A stretch of DNA of 64,000 nt. Source: Mucisphaera sp965279675. GTDB taxonomy: Bacteria; Planctomycetota; Phycisphaerae; Phycisphaerales; Phycisphaeraceae. How positions within the stretch are numbered: the stretch's first letter is position 1; every line of letters begins with the position of its first letter. Location of the stretch: positions 1,736,001 through 1,800,000 of the forward strand of contig NZ_CBDIIJ010000002.1 in the NCBI RefSeq assembly GCF_965279675.1. Direction: 5' to 3'. Below, piece by piece: positions 8,067 to 14,954 of this stretch. A model generated the notes under the pieces. That model was not told where the DNA came from and did not search any database. It saw only the letters and a program-made list of their open reading frames with translations. The position numbers and the translations under genes are program-made.

Positions 8067-9183
8067 CCTTACTCAATGACCTGACCGCCAGCGGCGGGAC
8101 ATACGCGCAGTCCGGCTCCGACGCCAACACATCGTGTGTCACCGCGTAAGCCCTCGAACGACTACCGCCGCAGACCCGCCGATACGGACACACCCCGCAC
8201 TTGCCACGCAAGCGATCGGGGTCCTGCAAAGCCTGGAAGAGCTCGTGGTGCCTGTACACATCCACCACCGATGAATCCGGGAACCGACCGCAGTCGATCG
8301 GCAAAAAGCCGGAGGGATTGATCTCCCCGACATGACTGATAAACACCACACCCCGACCATCATTCACCCCCATCTTCATCCGCGCCGCAGACAGCATCGG
8401 ATCCCCACTCCGCTCGATCACATACCGCCGGTAGAACGGCGCCTCCGTCGTCTTGATCAGATAGGGCTGCTGCCGACTCTGAACCATCAGCCGCTCGAAC
8501 ACCCGCTCGTAATCAGCAGGCGAAATCCGCGCCAGCAACCCACCCCGACCCGTCGGCACCAGGAAGAACACCGACCACCGCTTGATCCCCAGCGTCCCCA
8601 GCAGCTCCGCCATCGCATCCACCTGATCCACGTTGTCCCGTGTGATCGTCGTGTTCACCTGCGTCGGCAACCCCAGCTCCCGTGCATCCGCCAGAATCCG
8701 AAGCGCCCGCTCAAACGTGCTCGGCACCTGACGCAAGCGCCGATGCGTCGCCTCATCCACCCCATCCAGACTCACCGCCAACGCCGTCAGCCCCTCCTCC
8801 TGCAAACGCTCGATCCGCTCCCGCGTCACCCGTGGCGTCGTCGACAAAGCCACCGCCGGCCGCAACCCCAGCTCCGACGCACGAGCCACCAGCTCCGGCA
8901 AATCAGGCCGCCGCACCGGATCGCCCCCCGTCAGCACCACCTGCGGGCGATCCTCAAACCCCGCCAGATCCTCCAGCAGCGCTACCCCCTGAGCCGTCGT
9001 CAGCTCCGCAGGATCCCGATGCACCTGTGCACACGCCCGGCAGTGCCGGCACGCCAGATCACACGCCCGCGTCACCTCGTAAAACGCCACAACCGGGCTT
9101 CGGCACACGTCGTGCCGGGGAGCTTGAGGATGGAATGGAAGCACGATGCGTCTCCAAGAGATGCCAGGTGAGCCTGGGATCAT
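8050..9183 (-). CDS. Radical SAM/SPASM protein, AhbD-like (TIGR04053-like subgroup)
   Basis: Cys41, Cys45 and Cys48 (ACDLACRHC) form the radical SAM cluster site, and KCGVCPYRRVCGGSRSRAYA (from residue 328) plus Cys359 form the SPASM region. The middle part (NTTITRDN, FLVPTGRGG, VFISHVGEINPSGFLP) is shared with AhbD, the iron-coproporphyrin III decarboxylase. The PSGFLP and CGGSRSRAYA variants point to the AhbD-like subgroup catalogued as TIGR04053, whose substrate is not known. It is the first gene of the run leading to hemB and has the best promoter in this area. Start ATG 9183. Confidence 0.85.
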   Translation of the reverse strand: MIPGSPGISWRRIVLPFHPQAPRHDVCRSPVVAFYEVTRACDLACRHCRACAQVHRDPAELTTAQGVALLEDLAGFEDRPQVVLTGGDPVRRPDLPELVARASELGLRPAVALSTTPRVTRERIERLQEEGLTALAVSLDGVDEATHRRLRQVPSTFERALRILADARELGLPTQVNTTITRDNVDQVDAMAELLGTLGIKRWSVFFLVPTGRGGLLARISPADYERVFERLMVQSRQQPYLIKTTEAPFYRRYVIERSGDPMLSAARMKMGVNDGRGVVFISHVGEINPSGFLPIDCGRFPDSSVVDVYRHHELFQALQDPDRLRGKCGVCPYRRVCGGSRSRAYAVTHDVLASEPDCAYVPPLAVRSLSKDADHV

Positions 9184-9201
9184 AAGACCCCTTATTCTTT
9201 T

Positions 9202-9230
9202 AATATAGGCTTATCCGACGCCCCAGCCAA
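9202..9230 (-). promoter_or_regulatory. Sigma-70-type promoter for the radical SAM - hemB run
   Basis: On the minus strand, TTGGCT (9230-9225) and TATATT (9207-9202) are separated by exactly 17 bases, with four of six and five of six consensus matches. Transcription would start near 9195, about a dozen bases before ATG 9183 with AAGGGG between. Confidence 0.6.
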
Positions 9231-9369
9231 GCCCGGAACCGGGCAAGCCCCCAAAAAAACCAAAAATCGCGGGTTTCCCCCAGCTTTCCAACCAACCCAG
9301 CCACGACCACAGCTACCCCGGCCGCTCGCCCTCTACACCTGATTCAGACCCCCACAACCGCCGCCAGAC

Positions 9370-9588
9370 CTAAGCCAGCAGATCCAGATTCGCCCCCACC
9401 CCGTCACCGCCCGTCGCCGCCGCCACGGCCTGCGTGCTCACCTCCGCCGCCTGCTCCAAGAGCGAAATCGCCGCCGCCCCCGCCTGCTTCTGCTGATCCA
9501 ACGCCGCCCCTAACGCCTTCATCCCCACCTCCGCCTTCAACTGCGATGACGCCGCCGCGTTGCTAACGATCCCACCAATCTCACTCAT
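9370..9588 (-). CDS. YjfB-like putative motility protein
   Basis: A 72-residue protein from ATG 9588, with GGAG 8 bases upstream. It has the small YjfB (putative motility protein) layout: a short start, QLKAEVGMKALGAALDQQKQAG-type amphipathic helices, then a Ser-Leu-Leu-Glu-Gln segment and an Ala/Gly-rich tail. It has no signal peptide or membrane segment. The family is small and poorly characterised and often occurs in flagellate bacteria. No flagellar gene is nearby. An upstream in-frame start at 9630 lacks a ribosome site. Confidence 0.72.
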   Translation of the reverse strand: MSEIGGIVSNAAASSQLKAEVGMKALGAALDQQKQAGAAAISLLEQAAEVSTQAVAAATGGDGVGANLDLLA

Positions 9589-9693
9589 CACTGTCTCCGT
9601 GCGTGAAGTCTCACCGACAACATCGGCCACATCCTCGAATCACTCCTCTTCCCGTCGCACCGACCGAGACCACCAGCCAACGTCCCCATAAAA

Positions 9694-9724
9694 AAGGCGG
9701 CACGGCCTCAAGCCGTGCCGCCTT
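9694..9724 (-). terminator. Intrinsic terminator of the PEP-CTERM gene at 9755
   Basis: A perfect 13-bp stem (9694-9706 with 9712-9724) closes a 5-base loop. On the minus strand it runs into a T-rich stretch (complement of 9690-9695). Confidence 0.9.
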
Positions 9725-9754
9725 CTGTATTCAGTTGGTTAATCCAGCGTCGAC

Positions 9755-10528
9755 TTACTTCCGACGACGCAGCCCCATCGCCGCCAGACCGGCCAGGCCC
9801 AGAGCCGCCGTGCCGGGCTCGGGCACCACCGTCAGCGAGACGTTGTCGAAGCTCACGCCGCCACCACCCGAGCTCAGGTCCGAAGGACCACCCAGACGGA
9901 TGATGTCAAAACCACCGGCCGGGTTCATCGTGATGCTCTCAACACGCGTCGCGTTGATGTTGCCGTCACCGTTCAGGTCCAGCGTGAACACCGCCTGAGT
10001 GTCCGAAATGTCCACCGAGAAGGTGTGCCAGCCAACCACCGGAGCGTTGGTCAGCGGAGCACCCGCGTCATCAACCATGTTCTCGAAGGCAAACCAGTTC
10101 GAGCCGCCGGCACCAAATAGCACCGTACGAATCGCGTAGTGGCTCGGGCTGTTGTACATGCCCATCTCGATGATGTTCGCACCAGCAGCCGTACGAAGAC
10201 CAGCCGTCGTCCGCTTGTTGGCGCTCGTGCCATCGTCATAGATATCGGCCGTGAAACGCAGGATGTCCGTCGCCGTCGGCGTCACCGGGGCAAAACTCAG
10301 GCTGTTGGTGTTGTCGCCACTGAAACTGCCGCCCGTACCGGGGTGCGACATCGACTGACCGGGATTGCCAAAGCCGTTGTCCAACGTGCCCAGGCTCAGC
10401 GACCAGACGCCGCCCATGGCCGCCGTATCCGCATAAGACTCAAAATCCTCGCTCACGATCACGCTGGCCGAAGCCACACCCGTCATCGCCATCGCCGCAA
10501 AAGCACCCATCAGCATCGTCTTCTTCAT
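9755..10528 (-). CDS. PEP-CTERM secreted protein, 257 residues
   Basis: Residues 1-21 are a Sec signal peptide (MKKTMLMGAFAAMAMTGVASA). The C-terminus has VPEPGTAALGLAGLAAMG followed by LRRRK, the PEP-CTERM sorting tail recognised by exosortase. The mature region (SVIVSEDFESYADTAAMGG, repeated DLNGDGN-type turns) looks like an all-beta, lectin-like fold of the concanavalin type, but no specific ligand can be named. It has its own ribosome site (AGGAG) and a strong terminator, so it is probably monocistronic. Confidence 0.9.
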   Translation of the reverse strand: MKKTMLMGAFAAMAMTGVASASVIVSEDFESYADTAAMGGVWSLSLGTLDNGFGNPGQSMSHPGTGGSFSGDNTNSLSFAPVTPTATDILRFTADIYDDGTSANKRTTAGLRTAAGANIIEMGMYNSPSHYAIRTVLFGAGGSNWFAFENMVDDAGAPLTNAPVVGWHTFSVDISDTQAVFTLDLNGDGNINATRVESITMNPAGGFDIIRLGGPSDLSSGGGGVSFDNVSLTVVPEPGTAALGLAGLAAMGLRRRK

Positions 10529-10704
10529 CTTGTCTCTCCTACTGGAAACAGGAAACCCAAAATGCCAAAGCAGCCCGCACGCGCAGACCCTTGGCCGTCT
10601 TCAACACTACAGCATGCACCACCCGAGCCAGCCGTCCATCCGAATCCCGCCTCAACGGTGAATTAAATCTCTCGCCCGTCCGCCACCCCCCACCACAGAC
10701 CGCG

Positions 10705-11724
10705 CTACTTATCCAAACCCCCATCCGCTCCCGCCGCCCCATCCTCACCGCCGTCGCCCTCCTCGTCGTCTAACTCGTCCTCATCATCATCCCCACCCAT
10801 CGAGAACTTGCCCGCCTGACGACGCTTCAGCCGACGCTCCGCCCGCACCCGCGACCGCTCGTCCGGCCACGCAAACGCATCCAGGTCCTCCACGTCAGGC
10901 GACGCCGCCACCGCCATGTCATCAGCCATCGCCCGATGATCCTCCGAGGCCGGCCGCAGCAGCAGATCCCTCAGATCCTCGCCCTGCTCCACCAGCAACT
11001 CGCGCTGCCGCACCAACTCGAGCACCGCCAGGAACAGCCCCACCTGCTCCATCCGGTCAGCCCGCTCCGCGAAGATCTGCCGCAACCGAATCCCGCCCAC
11101 ACCGCCACGCTGTACCAGGTCCCGCATGTCCTCCATATGCAGCGACAAAGGCGTCTCATCACCGCCCACATCGTGAACCGCCGGACCACCGATCGATTCC
11201 AGCACCCGCTCATACGTCGCCGCCAGTGTCAGCGCGTCCGCCTCCTCCAGATCGATCTCGATCGGCTCGGCCTCCGCCTCATCCCGCTCCACCCGACGCG
11301 GCCGCCGAATCTGAACCCCAAACCGCTTCGACCACGCCTCCGCCCGCTCACCCAGCGCCGTCGCCGCATCCCGATACCGCTTGTAAGCCAGCAGCGCCCG
11401 AATCAGATCGGCACGCGGGTCTGCCGCCTCGCCCTCACCCTCATCGCCACCCTCCGCTTCCTCACCCGCCGGCACCAGCGACCGGCTCTTGAGCTCAATC
11501 AGCGTCGCCGCCACCACCAGAAACTCACCCGCCCGATCCACATCAATCCGATCCAGCCCCTCCAGCTGATCCAGATACTGCTCCGCCAGCCGCGACATCG
11601 AGATGTCATGCAGGTCCACCTCCTGCCGCTTCACCAGATGCAGCAGCAGATCCAGCGGCCCATGAAACGCCGACAGATCCACCCGATACCCCGCATTGAT
11701 GTCAGGCGTCGTCCGCGTCGTCAT
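10705..11724 (-). CDS. scpA: Segregation and condensation protein A
   Basis: ScpA is the kleisin subunit of the bacterial Smc-ScpAB condensin. The N-terminal FHGPLDLLLHLVKRQEVDL (about residues 19-37) and the following ISMSRLAEQYL helix, which contact the Smc neck, are clear. The C-terminal winged-helix part that contacts the Smc head is expected around residues 190-245. Unusually, after about residue 270 the protein continues into a basic patch (RAERRLKRRQAGKFS) and an extremely acidic Asp/Glu/Gly tail of roughly 35 residues. Length 339 exceeds the usual 230-280. No scpB is adjacent. Start ATG 11724. Confidence 0.9.
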   Translation of the reverse strand: MTTRTTPDINAGYRVDLSAFHGPLDLLLHLVKRQEVDLHDISMSRLAEQYLDQLEGLDRIDVDRAGEFLVVAATLIELKSRSLVPAGEEAEGGDEGEGEAADPRADLIRALLAYKRYRDAATALGERAEAWSKRFGVQIRRPRRVERDEAEAEPIEIDLEEADALTLAATYERVLESIGGPAVHDVGGDETPLSLHMEDMRDLVQRGGVGGIRLRQIFAERADRMEQVGLFLAVLELVRQRELLVEQGEDLRDLLLRPASEDHRAMADDMAVAASPDVEDLDAFAWPDERSRVRAERRLKRRQAGKFSMGGDDDEDELDDEEGDGGEDGAAGADGGLDK

Positions 11725-11899
11725 CCCCCCATCCTACTAGCACCCCATCGATCGGGCTCCCGGACACCACTTTCACGGTCAGTTAGCAGCGTAACGTCGT
11801 CGGAGGAGCCCTAGTAACCACCTAGCCCAAAAAACCCTTGGCACGCCACCCCCAATCAGTATGCTTAGGTTGGCATTTCAAAGACAAGGGAGAAACCCT

Positions 11900-12532
11900 A
11901 TGCCACGCCTCTCCGGGTGTATGTCCGCATGGCTCGTCAGTCTCGCAGTCACCACCTCAGCACAAGCCGCCTTTACGTTCACGATCGACTCGGACGATTT
12001 TGTCACCAACCAGGTTTACGGTGACGTCCTCATCTACCGGGTCGATATTGTGATCGACGAAGTCCTGCTGCCCGGACGCAGCTACCTCAATCCCACGCTC
12101 CAACGCGTCAGGTACTTCCTGCAAGGACGTGTGCACTCCGCGGACGACGAACCCTCGACCATCGAGCAGGAACTCTCCGGATCAGAGTTCTACGACATAG
12201 CCGGCGGGATCAACTTCGCCGTCAAAGCCGATGCCGAGTTGGAAGATGGGCTGCAGCTCAGCGAACTCGCGTCTCTCGACGGAAATCCTGAGGGCGCCCT
12301 TTTTTTTATGAATTACAACCGCTTGGCAGGCATCCTTTACGCGCCAGTTTTCTTGTTACGAGGTGATGGAGTCGGAAGATTCGCAGGTCATGGTCAGGAA
12401 GATAGGCCCGGCAGCGTCTACCGTAACGATCTGGTCTACAACCTCGAAGAAATCACCGTGGTCGTTCCCGAACCCACCACCGCCACCCTCCTCGCCTTGA
12501 CCAGCCTCACGCTCGTCCGCAGATCAAGCTGA
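11900..12532 (+). CDS. Short PEP-CTERM secreted protein, 210 residues
   Basis: ATG 11900 follows a GGGAG box by eight bases. Residues 1-24 form a signal peptide ending near SAQAAF. The sequence ends VVVPEPTTATLLALTSL plus VRRSS, a PEP-CTERM tail. The middle has no recognisable domain; it begins FTFTIDSDDF and is rich in Asp and beta-type patterns. It is the first plus-strand gene in the window. ftsY follows 59 bases later without a visible terminator. Confidence 0.82.
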   Translation: MPRLSGCMSAWLVSLAVTTSAQAAFTFTIDSDDFVTNQVYGDVLIYRVDIVIDEVLLPGRSYLNPTLQRVRYFLQGRVHSADDEPSTIEQELSGSEFYDIAGGINFAVKADAELEDGLQLSELASLDGNPEGALFFMNYNRLAGILYAPVFLLRGDGVGRFAGHGQEDRPGSVYRNDLVYNLEEITVVVPEPTTATLLALTSLTLVRRSS

Positions 12533-12591
12533 GTGCCATCCAAGCGCAATCCCGAAAAAGTAGATGCGCGGGGTCGCTATGATCTGCCCCC

Positions 12592-13518
12592 ATGGGCCTT
12601 TTCACCGCCGCCATCTCCAAGCTCAAGTCCGCCCTCACGCGCACCCGTGAGGCCTCGACCAGCACGATCCGGTCCATCCTCATCGGCCAGCAGCTCTCGC
12701 CCGAGCTCATCACCCGCATCGAGCGCCTGCTCATCGAGGCCGACGTCGGCGTCAAGACCGCCGTCGAACTCCGCAAGGACCTGCAGGCCGCTTACGAACG
12801 CTCCGAAATGACCACCGGCGACGAGGCGCTCGCCTTCCTCAAGGACCAACTCACCGCCTACTTCCCCGCCGAAGATCGCGAGCTCAACCTCCAGCCGCCC
12901 GGCACCACGACCGTCATCCTCGTCGCCGGCGTCAACGGCGCCGGCAAGACCACGTCCATCGCCAAGCTCTGCCACCGGCTCCGCGAAGACGGCAGGTCCG
13001 TCGTCCTCGGCGCCTGCGATACCTTCCGCGCCGCCGCCGTCGATCAGCTCGAAACCTGGGCCGGCCGCTTAGGCGTCCAGGTCGTCAAAGGCCAGCAGGG
13101 GGGCGATCCCGCCGCGGTCGCCTTCGACGCCGCCCAGGCCGCCACCGCCCGAAACGCCGATGTGTTGATCCTCGACACCGCCGGCCGGCTCCAGACCCAG
13201 GAGCCGCTGATGCGGCAGCTCACCAAGATCCAGTCGGTCGTCCGTAAGCATCTCCCGGATGCACCCCACGAAGTGCTGCTCGTGATCGACGCCACCACCG
13301 GGCAGAACGGCGTCAATCAGGCCAAGGTCTTCTCCGACGCCATCAGCACCACCGGCATTTTTCTGACCAAGCTCGACGGCACCGCCCGGGGCGGGATCGT
13401 GATCGCGATCCGCGAGCAGCTCGGCCTGCCGGTCAAGCTCATCGGCACCGGCGAGACACCGCAGGACGTGGCCCCCTTCGAGCCCGAGGCCTTCGTCGAA
13501 GCCATGTTCGCCGAGTAG
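12592..13518 (+). CDS. ftsY: Signal recognition particle receptor FtsY
   Basis: FtsY is the SRP-receptor GTPase that docks ribosome-nascent chain complexes at the membrane. The N domain covers about residues 1-90. G1 is GVNGAGKT (113-120), the DTAGR motif is at 195-199 and TKLDG at 259-263, all intact. At 308 residues it is a short form without the long acidic A domain of E. coli FtsY; the N-terminal MGLFTAAISKLKSALTRTR helix is the likely membrane anchor. Plus-strand base composition moves from C-rich to balanced along this gene. Confidence 0.96.
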   Translation: MGLFTAAISKLKSALTRTREASTSTIRSILIGQQLSPELITRIERLLIEADVGVKTAVELRKDLQAAYERSEMTTGDEALAFLKDQLTAYFPAEDRELNLQPPGTTTVILVAGVNGAGKTTSIAKLCHRLREDGRSVVLGACDTFRAAAVDQLETWAGRLGVQVVKGQQGGDPAAVAFDAAQAATARNADVLILDTAGRLQTQEPLMRQLTKIQSVVRKHLPDAPHEVLLVIDATTGQNGVNQAKVFSDAISTTGIFLTKLDGTARGGIVIAIREQLGLPVKLIGTGETPQDVAPFEPEAFVEAMFAE

Positions 13519-13557
13519 CCCGGCTACCTTTTCAGGGTTTCTGCCGGACGAAAGCGC

Positions 13558-13679
13558 TTACGTCACGGCATGACCCGTGCAGGCCTGACGTAATTGCTGT
13601 TCATTGGGTGTGATTGGTTATGTCTATTTGTCCGGCCGTCACTTAGGGGTTTACGTCAGGTGGGTAGAATCTGACGCAA
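13558..13679. repeat. Two inverted pairs of TTACGTCA octamers
   Basis: TTACGTCA at 13558-13565 faces TGACGTAA at 13586-13593. TTACGTCA at 13651-13658 faces TGACGCAA (one mismatch) at 13672-13679. The second pair brackets the TAGAAT box at 13665-13670. The arrangement looks like operator half-sites for a dimeric regulator or repeated initiator sites; this is inference. Confidence 0.55.
13665..13670 (+). promoter_or_regulatory. -10 box (TAGAAT) of the proposed structured RNA
   Basis: TAGAAT matches the -10 consensus at five of six positions. The -35 region (near 13642-13647) is poor, so activation by a factor bound at the flanking TTACGTCA sites is possible. The same hexamer precedes the tRNA-Cys and the alkaline phosphatase gene in this window. 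Confidence 0.45.
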
Positions 13680-14079
13680 AATGGCTAACTAGCCCTTGTC
13701 AGGGCGTTGGATCGTGGTGCGTTATCGGAGCGCATCATGTCTTTCCCTTGGTTGGACGCAAGGGCCAGCGCTCCAGGGATGGTGATGCTTACAAAAGGGA
13801 GAATGGCAGCCACGCGAGGTGGCGGCCGCCTGCACCCATCGGAGGAGGGGGGCAGGCGACCCGCGGCTTCGGGCTCCGACGACCTGCTTTGGCGGGTTGC
13901 CGCACGGCCTGATCGTCGCCCCCGCCACAACGGACCCTTGACGGGGTCCAAGCGGCGCTGCCGTGTCAGGAATCCCCGCGAAACGGATCGCTCGGGCTTG
14001 CCCGAGCCTTCCCGAGGCGGAGAGAACGCAGGGATTCCCGGAAAGGCCATCGGAGAGGGTGGCCTTTCTTTTTTTTTTT
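13677..14079 (+). ncRNA. Candidate ~400-nt structured non-coding RNA, family not recognised
   Basis: From the TAGAAT box to an 11-T terminator the sequence packs successive strong hairpins. The stems are 13692-13696/13701-13705; 13727-13733/13768-13774 enclosing 13745-13750/13759-13764; 13809-13813/13819-13823; 13827-13833/13852-13858; 13891-13896/13921-13926; 13932-13937/13944-13949; 13969-13976/14031-14038 enclosing 13991-13997/14000-14006; and the terminator stem. Open frames exist on both strands but read through the hairpins and the T-run without protein character. I looked for RNase P RNA (GAGGAAAGTCC), tmRNA (tRNA-like ends), the SRP RNA core and cobalamin, TPP and c-di-GMP-I riboswitch signatures and found none. 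The 5' end is inferred from the -10 box. Confidence 0.6.
14042..14079 (+). terminator. Intrinsic terminator with an 11-T run
   Basis: AAAGGCCA (14042-14049) pairs with TGGCCTTT (14060-14067), followed by C and eleven T (14069-14079). No coding gene ends just upstream, so it must end the proposed RNA. Confidence 0.88.
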
Positions 14080-14280
14080 GCACCCAGCGGGGCTGAGGGG
14101 CTGTGGTGGGCGTTTCTGATGTTGTGAGATGGGGGCCGATCGGTCTTCGGCGGGATTCTCAGGCAGCGCGCACAGAGCGACAGGGTGATCTCATCGGTCT
14201 GAGCGCCGTGATGTCCAAAATCGATCGAATTGGGGTAATAACGAGACGGTTCTGGCTCGAAACGGACCAGAATTGATCGT

Positions 14281-14745
14281 TTACGGGCCGGTAAGGCCCA
14301 ACGCGTCAGAGTCGAGCCAGAGCGTGACCGGGCCGTCGTTTTCGATCAAAACCCGCATATCTGCGCCGAATCGGCCGTTTTCGACGCGTCGGACGCCCAG
14401 CTCGCTCAGCAGCTCGCCAAACCGTGCGCACAGCGGTTCGGCGATCTCGGGCGGGCCGGCCCCGATGAAGCTCGGCCGCCTGCCCTTGCGTGCATCCCCA
14501 AAGAGGGTGAACTGCGAGACCACGAGCGCGCCGCCCTGCACGTCGAGCACTGAGCGGTCGAACCGGCCGGCGTCGTCGGGGAAGAGCCGGAGGTGGACGA
14601 TCTTCTCGGCGAGTTTGCGGGCGATGGTTTCGTTGTCGTCGGGGCCGACGCCGACGAGCAGGACGTAGCCGCGGCCGATCTCGCCGAGGGTCTGGCCGTC
14701 GACGGTGACGGATCCCCGGGTGACGCGTTGCAGGAGTATCCGCAC
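14281..14745 (-). CDS. dtd: D-aminoacyl-tRNA deacylase
   Basis: Dtd hydrolyses D-aminoacyl-tRNA (and glycyl-tRNA-Ala), preventing D-residues from entering proteins. The conserved SQFTLFG motif is at residues 77-83 and the Gly-cisPro loop (NDGPVT) at 138-139. Length 154 is typical. The start is GTG 14745 (GTG CGG ATA CTC), matching the family N-terminus M-R-x-L-L-Q-R-V. It lies alone between the candidate RNA and a divergent PEP-CTERM gene. Confidence 0.96.
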   Translation of the reverse strand: MRILLQRVTRGSVTVDGQTLGEIGRGYVLLVGVGPDDNETIARKLAEKIVHLRLFPDDAGRFDRSVLDVQGGALVVSQFTLFGDARKGRRPSFIGAGPPEIAEPLCARFGELLSELGVRRVENGRFGADMRVLIENDGPVTLWLDSDALGLTGP

Positions 14746-14877
14746 AGAGTGCCTCGCTTCACAGTTGCTTTCGCTGTTCTAAGACGACAGCGGTCGTTCG
14801 TCTTCACGACTCGGCATTATCCGGTAAAGCGTTGATCTGGGGTGGACTTTGGCGGTTGCGCGGGTATGTTTTGACGT

Positions 14878-14922
14878 GGCAAGCGAACCTGCTTGTCGGG
14901 CGGTTCCTTGCCCATTTTTACT
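14878..14922 (+). terminator. Terminator-like hairpin in the leader of the PEP-CTERM gene at 14955
   Basis: GGCAAG (14878-14883) pairs with CTTGCC (14907-14912), extended inward by AACC with GGTT, and is followed by CATTTTTACTTTTT. It sits 33 bases before ATG 14955, with no plus-strand gene upstream. It could be an attenuator in the leader or the end of a short RNA. Confidence 0.4.
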
Positions 14923-14954
14923 TTTTACCACTTGACCGTTTCGGGAGATAAACC

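Larger units (their letters stand above)
13519..14280. other. Gene-free interval at the strand-composition switch (candidate replication origin)
   Basis: This is the longest gene-free stretch. Left of it the plus strand is strongly C-rich even though genes lie on the minus strand; for example 5401-5460 has about 34 C and 10 G. Right of dtd the plus strand is G-rich in genes of both orientations. A C-to-G switch read 5' to 3' is the usual mark of a bacterial oriC. The interval contains A/T-richer patches (about 13590-13630 and 14212-14240), iterated TTACGTCA octamers and a structured RNA. I found no convincing DnaA boxes, and neither dnaA nor dnaN is in the window. Imperfect inverted repeats at 14222-14279 (CGATCGAATT...AATTGATCG enclosing TTCTGG...CCAGAA) lie just downstream of dtd. 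Confidence 0.45.

Noticed and set aside
13677..14079. RNase P RNA, tmRNA or SRP RNA identity for the structured RNA
   Set aside because: The invariant GAGGAAAGTCC of RNase P RNA, tRNA-like ends of tmRNA and the GGAAG/AGCAG core of SRP RNA are absent on both strands.
13685..14096. Open frames of about 130 codons on both strands within the proposed RNA
   Set aside because: They run through successive perfect hairpins and the terminator T-run, have no ribosome site, and the encoded peptides are Pro/Arg/Gly-rich without motifs.
14212..14280. Intrinsic terminator for dtd
   Set aside because: Inverted repeats are present (14222-14279), but no T-run follows on the minus strand, so only a repeat is noted within the origin candidate.
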